Below are positions 45,782-53,694 of a stretch of DNA of 64,000 bases, piece after piece. Source of the stretch: Lachnospiraceae bacterium (GTDB lineage: Bacteria; Bacillota; Clostridia; Lachnospirales; Lachnospiraceae). The translations under genes and the position numbers were made by a program. The notes beneath the pieces were generated by a model that saw nothing but the letters and a program-made list of their open reading frames with translations, was not told where the DNA came from and did no database searches. The DNA is taken from NCBI GenBank assembly GCA_017480195.1, contig JAFVBE010000031.1, positions 1-64,000 on the forward strand. The letters are read 5' to 3'. How positions within the stretch are numbered: position 1 is the first letter of the stretch; each line of letters starts with the position of its first letter.

Positions 45782-46345
45782 ATGATTAAAAATCAAGACA
45801 TTATTGACAAATTAAAAGCAGGCAATGCAAAGTATTTAACTGCTAAAACTAATGACGGTGACATATCCGCAGAAATCCGTAAAGATACTAAGGAGAACGG
45901 ACAGTTTCCTTATGCTATCGTAATTACCTGTTCTGATTCAAGAGTAATTCCTGAGAGTATCTTCAACGCAGGAATCGGCGAGATTTTCACAATCCGTGTA
46001 GCAGGTAATGTAATTACCGAGACTCAGCTTGGAAGTATTGAATATGCAGCAGGACATCTCGGAACCAAGGTTATTATAGTTCTCGGACATACAAACTGTG
46101 GTGCTGTCGGCGCAGCAACACAGGGAGGCGGTCACGGTTATATCAAATACCTGACTGATGAAATTCAAGCAGCTATCGGAGATGAAAAGGACGATTATAA
46201 AGCTTGCGGTCTCAATGTAAAGAACGGTGTTGAGAAAATCAAGAAAGCTCTTGCCGGTCACGAAGAGATTAAGGAAGATGAAACTGATATCATCGGTGCT
46301 ATCTACGATATAGAGGATGGTCATGTAGACTGGTTAGATGTGTAA
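45782..46345 (+). CDS. Beta-class carbonic anhydrase
   Basis: A 187-residue zinc enzyme that interconverts carbon dioxide and bicarbonate, supplying carboxylases. Zinc ligands are in ITCSDSRV (Cys, with the Asp-Arg dyad) and GHTNCGAV (His, Cys); the remaining core RVAGNVITETQLGSIEYAAGHLG is typical. Divergent from metNIQ with 241 nt between. AGGGGG precedes the ATG by 12 nt, slightly far. Its 3' end is followed after 13 nt by the first long hairpin element, which probably ends its transcript. Confidence 0.93.
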   Translation: MIKNQDIIDKLKAGNAKYLTAKTNDGDISAEIRKDTKENGQFPYAIVITCSDSRVIPESIFNAGIGEIFTIRVAGNVITETQLGSIEYAAGHLGTKVIIVLGHTNCGAVGAATQGGGHGYIKYLTDEIQAAIGDEKDDYKACGLNVKNGVEKIKKALAGHEEIKEDETDIIGAIYDIEDGHVDWLDV

Positions 46346-46358
46346 AATCTGTCATAAC

Positions 46359-46562
46359 GGATGCCAAACATAAACAGGGGCTGCAGTAACTTGCAAGCAA
46401 TTTACTAAATCAGTAAACTCAGGTTCTTTGTCTTCGCACGAAATCGATGAACTCGCTTCGCTCAGACATATCGATTTCTGGGCGAATCCATACGAACACT
46501 TCGTTTCTGATTTTATGTAAATTGTGCAAATGTTACTGCAGCCCCTGTTTATGTTTTCATCC
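46359..46562 (+). repeat. Long hairpin element, copy 1
   Basis: Nearly the whole segment folds on itself. The terminal arms are a perfect 25-bp inverted repeat (46366-46390 with 46532-46556), extended by GGATG/CATCC. Inside follow GCAATTTAC/GTAAATTG, TAAATCAG/CTGATTT and a 9-bp helix GAAATCGAT/ATCGATTTC (46440-46448 with 46470-46478) closing a loop with AACTCGCTTCGCTCA (46450-46464). Copy 2 at 50.2 kb has the same loop and layout but different helices. No open frame. It lies 13 nt after, and in sense with, the carbonic anhydrase gene. The remaining 90 nt to 46652 show nothing. Confidence 0.85.
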
Positions 46563-46652
46563 TGTATATTTGTCATATTTTTTCTTTATTCAAGCAGTAA
46601 GCTTAACCAACAGCCTGCATGTATAATTTAGCAGTTTGACTATTATTTCATA

Positions 46653-47288
46653 CTATTTCTTTCTAATTGGATGTCTGACGACGGTTTTTAGCTTATCTAC
46701 CGCACATCTTCTTGGGTCACTTAGATATATCTCGTGATGATATCTGGTATCGGTAATGTCAAGCTCGTAACCGTTTTCCTCCATATATCTGTGCATTAAT
46801 TCTATGGTTGCAGGCTCGTCGTCATAAGAACCTATATGCATACATTGTACGCATATTCCCTCATCATAGGTTAGGTATTCCACCTTAGAGAAATCCTGCT
46901 TTTTCTTCTTGGTTGCCTCGTCAACCGCCCAGTCAAATTCTTCCTTTGTAACAAAATCCGGCAGTCTTATAATCGAGATGAAATTAAACTTATCCTTGCT
47001 CTTATAATCTATGCCTGTTTTATTGCCGTCCTGCCACCAGAAGCCCTCAAGCGGCGGAACAACATATTCGAAATAACCGTCAATCTTATGATTGCCCTTA
47101 TAGCTCATCTTTATTGTAAAAGCTATTGCATATAGCAAGCCAATCGAATCCTTATACTCGCTATCCTCATCATTTGGATTACCCTTACCTCTTACCGCAA
47201 GATAGTTCATCCCGGGTATATCAATGATACTTGGTTTATTCTTAGGCATATAAAATTCCTTATATTCTTTCTTGAAGTCAAAAGCCAT
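46653..47288 (-). CDS. GyrI-like small-molecule-binding domain protein (copy 1)
   Basis: A 211-residue cytosolic protein of the GyrI-like/SOUL fold superfamily. It begins MAFDFKKEYKEFYMPKNKP and contains the family core YLAVRGKGNPND, YEYVVPPLEGFWWQDG, and the end LYLSDPRR-like HEIYLSDPRRCAVDKLKTVVRHPIRK. There is no DNA-binding domain, unlike BmrR-type regulators, so it may bind or hydrolyse small toxic compounds. A paralogue with the same ends and length lies at 57907-58539. It is a monocistronic gene at the start of the accessory segment. Confidence 0.88.
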   Translation of the reverse strand: MAFDFKKEYKEFYMPKNKPSIIDIPGMNYLAVRGKGNPNDEDSEYKDSIGLLYAIAFTIKMSYKGNHKIDGYFEYVVPPLEGFWWQDGNKTGIDYKSKDKFNFISIIRLPDFVTKEEFDWAVDEATKKKKQDFSKVEYLTYDEGICVQCMHIGSYDDEPATIELMHRYMEENGYELDITDTRYHHEIYLSDPRRCAVDKLKTVVRHPIRKK

Positions 47289-47357
47289 TTTGTATCTCCT
47301 TTACATTTTTCAACAGTTAAATAATTTAAAATTAATTATGAGCTATATATATGCATA

Positions 47358-47906
47358 TTAATTATCCCAATCAGGATATCCCCATCCCCCATCAACTGCA
47401 TCTATCGCCTCTTTAAGCTGCTCATTTGTTGCGTCAATATAAAAAACATTATAATTTTTTTTAAGATATGTATTTATAATTGAATCATATAAATCATAGT
47501 CTGTATCATCATATATATCATATTTAAAATAAGTGTTTAACGCACTATAATCCCCTTTGCCTGAAGCATAATTCTGCAATTCCGTTACCAACTGTTCTAT
47601 GGTGACATTATCATTTCCGCTATTCGAATTATAATATGCGACATCAATCACAAGCTGATTGTAGTCATTAAACTCAATGTCAGATATATCACATTTGAAA
47701 AGTCCATTATCTACCGTTGCAGTAATATACATAATGCGCATATAAGCATTTAAATTATTTTGTCTGATTTTTTGTTGCAAGGAATATTTGTTATACTCAT
47801 ATCTAATAAAGAATATTAAACCAATCAAAAGTATTACACCTACTATTGCAAGTGTAATCTTGATAGTTTTAATCATATAAGCTTTTTGCGACTCATCTTT
47901 GTTCAT
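47358..47906 (-). CDS. Hypothetical membrane-anchored protein
   Basis: A 182-residue protein, not recognised. A short cytoplasmic start, one membrane helix at about 14-35 (ITLAIVGVILLIGLIFFI) and an extracytoplasmic domain of about 145 residues rich in Y, N and D, ending in a tryptophan-containing acidic tail (GGWGYPDWDN). Charge distribution (KIRQNN after the helix is mildly basic) leaves the topology uncertain. It stands alone between the GyrI-like and RhuM-Fic genes; a surface or immunity role is possible but unproven. Confidence 0.7.
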   Translation of the reverse strand: MNKDESQKAYMIKTIKITLAIVGVILLIGLIFFIRYEYNKYSLQQKIRQNNLNAYMRIMYITATVDNGLFKCDISDIEFNDYNQLVIDVAYYNSNSGNDNVTIEQLVTELQNYASGKGDYSALNTYFKYDIYDDTDYDLYDSIINTYLKKNYNVFYIDATNEQLKEAIDAVDGGWGYPDWDN

Positions 47907-48006
47907 AATTACCTCCTATGCATTTTTTCAAAATTTTCAGTATCATTAAATAAAAGTTGCGAATATTTTTATCTTATATACTCAATATGTAAATCATCAG
48001 GTATTT

Positions 48007-48936
48007 TTACATCATCAAAAAATTCATAACCAACGCAATCATAATATCCTTTTCCTCAGGTTTGGATTCAGCAATCATTAAAGTAATAGCTACAAGTGCT
48101 CCATCACTTATTTTCTTCTGTCCCTCCTTATAAAGTGCATTATTTTTGTCAAGGAATTCAAGAAATAACGATGCCGCAATCCTCTTACAACCATCAGCAT
48201 AAGGATGATCCTTTATCATATAGTAAAGAAGATTTGCAGCCTTCTCTTCTAATGTTGGAAATACATCCTCTCCGAAAGCACTTTGATATACTGCGGCTAT
48301 AATCCCTTCAACCTTGCCCTTTTCCTTTTCAACACCAAATACATCTGTTTTAAAAAAATCCTCCATTGCATCAACCATAGTTCTACATTCTTCATAAGTT
48401 ATTCTATATATCGGTTCTGAACCTTCTGGTCTTGGAACTACTTGGTGATCATATTGATCTAAAAGCATCAATGCATCGGTATATTGATTTACGGCCTTTA
48501 GAATATCAGTCTCTTCCACATCCAAAGTAGCTGCTAAAAGTCTGTTTTGTATATCTATTGTCATTTCCAATGCCTGAAGTCTTTTTTCATTAATGGCATA
48601 TCCTTTAATTAGATACTGTTTCAGGACATCATTCGCCCACTTTCTAAATGCTATACCTCTTTTTGAATTAACGCGATATCCAACAGAAAGAATCATATCC
48701 AGATTATAAATTTTGGGTTTTCTTCCGCCGGAACTTTTATCGGAAAAACCGATAGAAGTTTCAGAAAGCTCACCAGAATTAAGTATATTTGTAATATGTT
48801 CACTTATTGTAGATTGTTTAACCTCAAAAAGTTCTTCCATTTGCTTTTGAGTCAGCCATACAGTTTCTTGTTCCGGACTAACTCTTACTTCAATATTTTT
48901 ATTACCATCTGTAAATAATACAATTTCATTATTCAT
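48007..48936 (-). CDS. RhuM-Fic two-domain protein
   Basis: A 309-residue protein. The N-terminal half (5-125) is the virulence RhuM domain with a helix-turn-helix-like part (VWLTQKQMEELFEVKQSTISEHI) and the GGRKPKIYNLDMILSVGYRVNSKRG motif. The C-terminal half (175-305) is a Fic/Doc fold with the active-site loop HPYADGCKR. The canonical loop is HPFxDGNKR; the Asn that usually contacts nucleotide is Cys here, as I recall for this subfamily. Fic enzymes transfer AMP or phosphate to proteins; Doc relatives act as toxins. No antitoxin gene is directly adjacent. Confidence 0.88.
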   Translation of the reverse strand: MNNEIVLFTDGNKNIEVRVSPEQETVWLTQKQMEELFEVKQSTISEHITNILNSGELSETSIGFSDKSSGGRKPKIYNLDMILSVGYRVNSKRGIAFRKWANDVLKQYLIKGYAINEKRLQALEMTIDIQNRLLAATLDVEETDILKAVNQYTDALMLLDQYDHQVVPRPEGSEPIYRITYEECRTMVDAMEDFFKTDVFGVEKEKGKVEGIIAAVYQSAFGEDVFPTLEEKAANLLYYMIKDHPYADGCKRIAASLFLEFLDKNNALYKEGQKKISDGALVAITLMIAESKPEEKDIMIALVMNFLMM

Positions 48937-49048
48937 ATATCTTCAACTCCCAAAACATTATTATAAATTCATTATTTTTCTTAATCATTTATTCGACTGA
49001 CTATTAATCTCTGTCATTTCTTTTTCCATTCTCCCTCTGAATGTATAT

Positions 49049-49438
49049 TTATCCTAATTCCTCGTCCATTCTCTCAAAAAATTCAACTAAAGAATCAGCT
49101 TCGTAAAATATTTCTTCCTCACTAATATTCATCGCATCAACAGCAAAATACAAATTCTTCGCTGAGCTATAACCCAAGAGCATACCGCCACCGTCAGTTC
49201 CAAATATAAAATAATCAGGTAAATATTCGGCTATATCGTAATCATCATTTATTTCTTCCAATTCCTCAAGCATAAATAAGCTGGTATAAGCATTATCTCC
49301 AACATTGCCCTCTCCACCATTGTGCCTATGCATAAAGTCAAGGTAATCTCTTGGAAACTGCACTCCGTTCAACTCTGAGATTTCATATTCAGTTTCATCA
49401 TTAAAATCAAAGTATCTAAATAATTCTTCTATCTTCAT
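49049..49438 (-). CDS. SMI1/KNR4 (SUKH) family protein
   Basis: A 129-residue acidic cytosolic protein of the SUKH superfamily, whose bacterial members are mostly immunity proteins against nuclease-type polymorphic toxins. Features: N-terminal LNGVQFPRDYLDFMHRHNGGEG (the LP-xDY...NGG pattern), and YFIFGTDGGGMLLGY with an acidic C-terminus. It lies about 110 nt upstream of RhuM-Fic in the same orientation. Immunity proteins often persist as orphans; no matching toxin gene is in the window. Confidence 0.85.
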   Translation of the reverse strand: MKIEELFRYFDFNDETEYEISELNGVQFPRDYLDFMHRHNGGEGNVGDNAYTSLFMLEELEEINDDYDIAEYLPDYFIFGTDGGGMLLGYSSAKNLYFAVDAMNISEEEIFYEADSLVEFFERMDEELG

Positions 49439-49522
49439 ATTTATTTCCTGTTATTTATAAATAAATTTCCAATTTCATTTTATTTTTGTATGGCAAATAA
49501 TAGTTAGTCATCTTATGCTATG

Positions 49523-50023
49523 TCATTCAACGAATATTTCCATATCAATGCACTCCCAGATACCTATTGGCATTTCGCATTTTCTCCTATTATATTCTTT
49601 GAAACCAATAGACTCATAACAATGCAATGCACTATCATTATTGGTAAATACACCAAGGTCAATTCTTTTTGCATTTAAATTATCTCTAACATATTCAATT
49701 CCAAGGAGAAGCATTTCTTTTCCGAAGCCTTTTCTTCTAAAAGCAGGATTCACTATTACAAAACCAAATCGAACAGTACCCTCGTCATCATCATTTGGAT
49801 ATCGAATTATAAAATGACCTATTACATTATCTTTTTCATCAACCGCAGTAAGCGGAATAAATCTTCCTGTTTTGAGTTGTGGTGCATAATTATCATCAAT
49901 ATCATTTTCCATAAGAGGGAACTTATTAAATCTGTCAGCAGACCATTTATATAATTCTTCTTCGGTTTTAAGCCATTTACATATGATAGCGGAATCCTCA
50001 CGAATATATGCTCTTAAAATCAT
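49523..50023 (-). CDS. GNAT family N-acetyltransferase
   Basis: A 166-residue acetyl-CoA-dependent acetyltransferase. The pyrophosphate-binding loop is FRRKGFGKEMLL (residues about 105-116), preceded by RFGFVIVNP and followed by FTNNDSALHCYESIGFKEY. The N-terminal ILRAYIREDSAIICKW matches RimI/RimJ-like enzymes. Acceptor unknown. It has an extended -10 promoter about 75 nt upstream and is the rightmost gene of the segment between the two long hairpin elements. Confidence 0.9.
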   Translation of the reverse strand: MILRAYIREDSAIICKWLKTEEELYKWSADRFNKFPLMENDIDDNYAPQLKTGRFIPLTAVDEKDNVIGHFIIRYPNDDDEGTVRFGFVIVNPAFRRKGFGKEMLLLGIEYVRDNLNAKRIDLGVFTNNDSALHCYESIGFKEYNRRKCEMPIGIWECIDMEIFVE

Positions 50024-50096
50024 ATTTTCGAATCCTCACATAACTCTAAACTATATCACTATCCACGCATAACCAAACTGTGATAAATTAAAACCT

Positions 50097-50105
50097 ATTA
50101 TATCA
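50097..50105 (-). promoter_or_regulatory. Extended -10 promoter of the GNAT gene
   Basis: Minus-strand TGATATAAT (TG-n-TATAAT) without a good -35 element; typical of extended -10 promoters. Confidence 0.5.
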
Positions 50106-50198
50106 TAACTGATTTATAAATTAAATATACAAACCTATCTATAGCTTGAATATCACAATCTTTGCAATACCTTAGCTATAAATATATACGCGCAGCGT

Positions 50199-50500
50199 GT
50201 CGATTAGAGGGGGTATGCTTTGTCTGCCATCATTAATAAAAGCATAAAACGGATATGAAAAGGCAGTTGTGCCAACGATTCGCACAATTTGTGTGTAAAT
50301 TAGCAACAAGAATTCGCATAGGCTCGCTCAGAAACAGACTGTTTGAGCGAAGCGAGTTGTCTGTTTCGTGCAGAGCGTAAAGAATTCGAGTTGACTGATT
50401 TAACAAATTGATTGCGTGTTGGCAAACTGCCTTTTCATATCCGTTTATTTCTTAAAACATTTGATATGGCATACAAAGCATACCATACCATCTAACCGAC
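50199..50500 (-). repeat. Long hairpin element, copy 2
   Basis: A 302-bp segment that pairs almost end to end. Outer blocks are 50199-50230 with 50466-50500 (GTCGATTAGA, GGTATGCTTTGT and TGCCAT parts), then 50247-50268 with 50425-50446 (22 bp perfect), GCCAAC/GTTGGC, and inner helices. The central 9-bp helix (50331-50339 with 50359-50367) closes a loop that holds AACTCGCTTCGCTCA, identical over 15 nt to copy 1, while helix and arm sequences differ. Read on minus it starts 16 nt behind the MacB-type permease gene and probably ends that transcript. The 175 nt between it and the GNAT gene hold only that gene's promoter. Confidence 0.85.
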
Positions 50501-50516
50501 CTTGAGATATATATGC

Positions 50517-51839
50517 CTATTCATTCCTTATGGCAGCCAGCGGACTTAACCTCATAGCCCTCTGTGCCGGGAAAAATCCCGCTAATGTTCCTACTAAGGT
50601 TGCAAATCCCACTGCACCGATTACAAGCCACAAAGGCATAATCATAAGCGACATTTCATCAATTCCAAACATATTAAATGCCAGCTCCGGTCCGACAATG
50701 CTATTGGCAATAAAAGCAATCAAACCACTTATGATAACACCGCCTAAGCCACCCATAAAACCTATAAATGCCGCTTCCGTAAGGAAGATACTCCTTATAT
50801 TCTTAAGACTGCACCCTAGCACCTTCATAACGCCGATTTCCTTAGTTCTTTCGTAGGTTGACATCGTCATGGTATTAGCTATGCCTATTGCTGCTACAAG
50901 AAGGGCGATTGCACCTATAGCACCAAGAATAATCTGAACAATACCGAACACCTTCTCCGTCTCCTTAAAGTCACTCGCCATAGCATAAGCCGAATATCCT
51001 AAATCCTGAAAATACGCTGTCACTGCGTCCACATCTTCAAGACTTCTTGCATGCACAACTATACTGCTATATACTAACTCCTTAAGCGGATTACCATTCT
51101 TATCTGTAGGCTGGTCAGGTATAAGTCTTCCCTTATACGCCTTTTTAAGATAATCCTTCAATATCTCATTGCTGGTATATATACCGTAAGAATATTGGGT
51201 GTAGCCCGCTTCAACAGGCATAACACCTACCACAGGAAATGTATTCTTCTTATTCTTAAAAACATACACACCTGCCGCATTTCTGTCAATTTCGCTGTCC
51301 TCGTCATAGAACTGTGTATATACGGTATCCGTAAAATCAATTCCATCCTCTTTTTTATCGGACTCATATCTGTACACACCGGTTGTAATATCCATTGCAA
51401 CCTCATTTACTTCATTGCCTATTATGAGCTCCATTTCATCTGCGTTGGCACTTGTTACCCGTCCATCTACCCTTATATTCTCAAGCTCCTCATCACTCAA
51501 ACCGGTTAATTCCATCATAACCTGCCACTTGCCCTGAGATAATACAATCGTAGTTGATAAATGTGCCGACACTGAATCAACCATGTCAAGGCTCTCATAC
51601 TCTGCAATCATATCCTCCGTAAAGTATCTCTCGGAGCTGTTTGAACTTACCTGTACATCCTTCATAGAGCCGAACTGCTCAAACTCCTTTCTGATGGAGT
51701 CCTTAAGTCCAAGTCCCAAAGCCACCATAAGTATAACTGATGTCGAGCCGATGATTACGCCAAGCACAGTTAAGAAGGTACGGAATTTCCTCCTTTTCAG
51801 ATTACCGAGACTTAAGTCCAGTATATCAAGAAATCTCAT
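50517..51839 (-). CDS. MacB-type ABC transporter permease
   Basis: A 440-residue exporter subunit with four membrane helices: one at about 20-42 and three near 300-325, 350-380 and 395-425. The N-terminal RRKFRTFLTVLGVIIGSTSVILMVALGLG and the C-terminal FtsX core (IGIANTMTMSTYERTKEIGVMKVLGC...FFPAQRAMRLSPLAAIRNE) are classic MacB_PCD and FtsX features. The large extracytoplasmic domain lies between about 45 and 295. Starts 14 nt inside the upstream CARDB-like gene, so the three genes are one operon with the ATPase. Confidence 0.92.
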   Translation of the reverse strand: MRFLDILDLSLGNLKRRKFRTFLTVLGVIIGSTSVILMVALGLGLKDSIRKEFEQFGSMKDVQVSSNSSERYFTEDMIAEYESLDMVDSVSAHLSTTIVLSQGKWQVMMELTGLSDEELENIRVDGRVTSANADEMELIIGNEVNEVAMDITTGVYRYESDKKEDGIDFTDTVYTQFYDEDSEIDRNAAGVYVFKNKKNTFPVVGVMPVEAGYTQYSYGIYTSNEILKDYLKKAYKGRLIPDQPTDKNGNPLKELVYSSIVVHARSLEDVDAVTAYFQDLGYSAYAMASDFKETEKVFGIVQIILGAIGAIALLVAAIGIANTMTMSTYERTKEIGVMKVLGCSLKNIRSIFLTEAAFIGFMGGLGGVIISGLIAFIANSIVGPELAFNMFGIDEMSLMIMPLWLVIGAVGFATLVGTLAGFFPAQRAMRLSPLAAIRNE

Positions 51840-52770
51840 CGAACTCCTCCTTATCCTTACGCTTCTTTACAACAGTAATTATGATAATGATAACTACAAT
51901 AACTGCAATTATGATATAAGGCATGTAATTCGTCTTTTCTACGGTAACGGCTTCCTCAATCTCTGTATCCGGTTCTGCTGCCGCAACAACCTCTATATCG
52001 AACTCCTCTGTCCTGCTTGCCACATTTCCCTCAGAATCCTCAAATGTAATTATAGCAGTTATCTTGCCCTCGCCTTCCTTTGCACCTACTACATTTACAT
52101 CTACATAGCCCGTATTGCCTGACTCGATATTACCAATATAGCTTGTGGTTTCCTCGATATTAGCGCCCGTAAGCTCCACATTTACATTATTAATCTTATT
52201 CTTGCCCTTGTTGTTAATTGAAAATGATATGCCCGTTTTAGCTCCAACCTCAACCTGATTTTTAGTTATGTTCTGCTCTGTCACAGATATAATCATTTCC
52301 TGCGAGATTGGTATGGTAAGCTTGCAGGTCTCCTGAAATGTTGCAGAATATCTGTCCTCATAATCAAGTGTTATATCAAGCGTGTAAGGCTTTGCCTCAA
52401 GGTCCGACTTTGCCTTCAGGCTGATAACCACATCCTCCTCCGTATCAGCCGCAATCTTCTCTATGTAGACCGTGTTCGAGCCGGACACAGGTATGAACTC
52501 GTTATCTGCTGCCGATATCTGTAACTGAATATTGGAAAGCTGTGTGTTCTTAGCAGTGTTCTTAATATGGAGTGTTATCTCGAATTCATCTCCTGCAATT
52601 ATCTTATCCTTGTTCGTGTCATATCCTGTAACTATAAGTCTCGGTGTTGCATAAGCCTTTGAATTAATCGTACTTCCAAGCATCGTAGTAAATATAACTA
52701 ACGCTGCAAGCATCACTCCAATATATTTTTTTATTTTATATAATTTGCTTTCAGATATTCTATAACTCAT
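51826..52770 (-). CDS. Membrane-anchored CARDB/COG1361-like surface protein
   Basis: A 314-residue surface protein placed between ATPase and permease genes of an ABC exporter. It has an N-terminal signal or anchor helix (about 14-38, ending SKAYA), two or three beta-sandwich domains (40-275; DEFEITLHIKNTAKNTQLSNIQLQI pattern, NKGKNKINNVNVELTG) like CARDB/NEW3 folds, and a C-terminal helix (about 283-303) with a basic cytoplasmic tail. It overlaps both neighbours (11 nt and 14 nt). Where Gram-negatives use MacA as periplasmic partner, this protein probably takes the extracellular adaptor role; that is inference. Confidence 0.85.
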   Translation of the reverse strand: MSYRISESKLYKIKKYIGVMLAALVIFTTMLGSTINSKAYATPRLIVTGYDTNKDKIIAGDEFEITLHIKNTAKNTQLSNIQLQISAADNEFIPVSGSNTVYIEKIAADTEEDVVISLKAKSDLEAKPYTLDITLDYEDRYSATFQETCKLTIPISQEMIISVTEQNITKNQVEVGAKTGISFSINNKGKNKINNVNVELTGANIEETTSYIGNIESGNTGYVDVNVVGAKEGEGKITAIITFEDSEGNVASRTEEFDIEVVAAAEPDTEIEEAVTVEKTNYMPYIIIAVIVVIIIIITVVKKRKDKEEFDEIS

Positions 52771-53494
52771 CCTCTATAATCTCCTTTTCCTCATTTACTT
52801 CTATCTTCTTTATCCTTCCATCTCGTATCTGTATAACCCTGTCTGCCACATTTGCAAGGTTACGATCATGTGTTACCATGACAAGTGTTTTATGCTGCTC
52901 GTTTACCAGACGTCTCATTAGCTCAAGAATTTCTTTTGTAGTATTAGAATCAAGGTTTCCTGTCGGCTCATCTGCAAATACTATACTCGGATTAACCACA
53001 AGTGCCCTCGCCACACCTACTCTCTGCTGCTGACCGCCCGACATCTGATTGGGTTTATGATTCTTATGCTTGGACAGTCCGACTAAGTCAAGCATCTCAT
53101 TTGCCCTTGCGAGTCTTTTTGCCTTTGATACACCCCTATATGTAAGTGGCATAGATACATTTTCAACCGCATTCATAGTCCCTATCAGATTAAATGACTG
53201 GAATATAAAGCCAACCCTCGCACGCCTGAATCTTACAAGCTGCTCCTCTTTCATACGGTCTATCCGCCTGCCCGCTACGGTTATACTTCCCTTAGTCGGT
53301 CTTTCAAGTCCTGCGAGCATATTAAGAAGTGTTGACTTTCCTGAGCCCGATGTACCGACGATAGCCACGAACTCTCCCTCATAGATATCGAAGGATACTC
53401 CGTCTAAAGCGTGCAGCTTCTCATCGCCGACATTATAGATTTTGTATAAGTCCTCGGTATGTATGATGACATTTCTATCATTATTTGAATCCAC
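52760..53494 (-). CDS. ABC transporter ATP-binding protein (MacB/LolD type)
   Basis: A 244-residue ATPase partner of the MacB-type permease. Walker A GTSGSGKST, signature MSGGQQQR, Walker B IVFADEPTGNLD, switch VTHD. First gene of a three-gene operon; its stop overlaps the CARDB-like gene by 11 nt. The promoter carries the GGATA tandem site shared with the two-component operon upstream. Start ATG... read as GTG or ATG near 53494 with AAGGAGGA 7 nt upstream. Confidence 0.94.
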   Translation of the reverse strand: MDSNNDRNVIIHTEDLYKIYNVGDEKLHALDGVSFDIYEGEFVAIVGTSGSGKSTLLNMLAGLERPTKGSITVAGRRIDRMKEEQLVRFRRARVGFIFQSFNLIGTMNAVENVSMPLTYRGVSKAKRLARANEMLDLVGLSKHKNHKPNQMSGGQQQRVGVARALVVNPSIVFADEPTGNLDSNTTKEILELMRRLVNEQHKTLVMVTHDRNLANVADRVIQIRDGRIKKIEVNEEKEIIEDEL

Positions 53495-53548
53495 AGTCTT
53501 CCTCCTTTTCTTATAAGTTATAAGTTATTTCAACTATATACTGAATGC

Positions 53549-53582
53549 ATTATAAAGCATTGATGTATCCTTTGTATATCCA
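53549..53582 (-). promoter_or_regulatory. Promoter and GGATA tandem site of the exporter operon
   Basis: On minus, a 21-bp site (53562-53582) holds GGATA twice with an 11-bp period and is followed after 7 nt by TATAAT (53549-53554). The same site with one or two differences and the same distance to TATAAT lies before the regulator gene (56050-56083). Two matches at identical geometry make this the probable operator of the adjacent OmpR-type regulator. Confidence 0.8.
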
Positions 53583-53607
53583 ATAAAAGAAGCTTTAATT
53601 TAAAATT

Positions 53608-53659
53608 CAGAATTTCTTAAAATTCTGTATAAATTAAGGCTCGCTTTTAAGACGAGCCT
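53608..53659 (-). terminator. Tandem terminator hairpins after the second kinase gene
   Basis: AGGCTCG/CGAGCCT (53637-53643 with 53653-53659) followed by CAGAATTT/AAATTCTG (53608-53615 with 53620-53627), each with AT-rich downstream sequence on minus. They separate the kinase operon from the exporter operon. Confidence 0.8.
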
Positions 53660-53694
53660 ATTTCTTTTACCATTCTTTTATTTCCTGTATTTAA

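Noticed and set aside
46352-46576. 74-codon frame across hairpin element 1
   Set aside because: It runs through both arms of the palindrome, has no ribosome binding site and no protein-like pattern.
51583-52122. 179-codon plus-strand frame opposite the MacB permease start
   Set aside because: Antisense to two overlapping genes; low-complexity translation.
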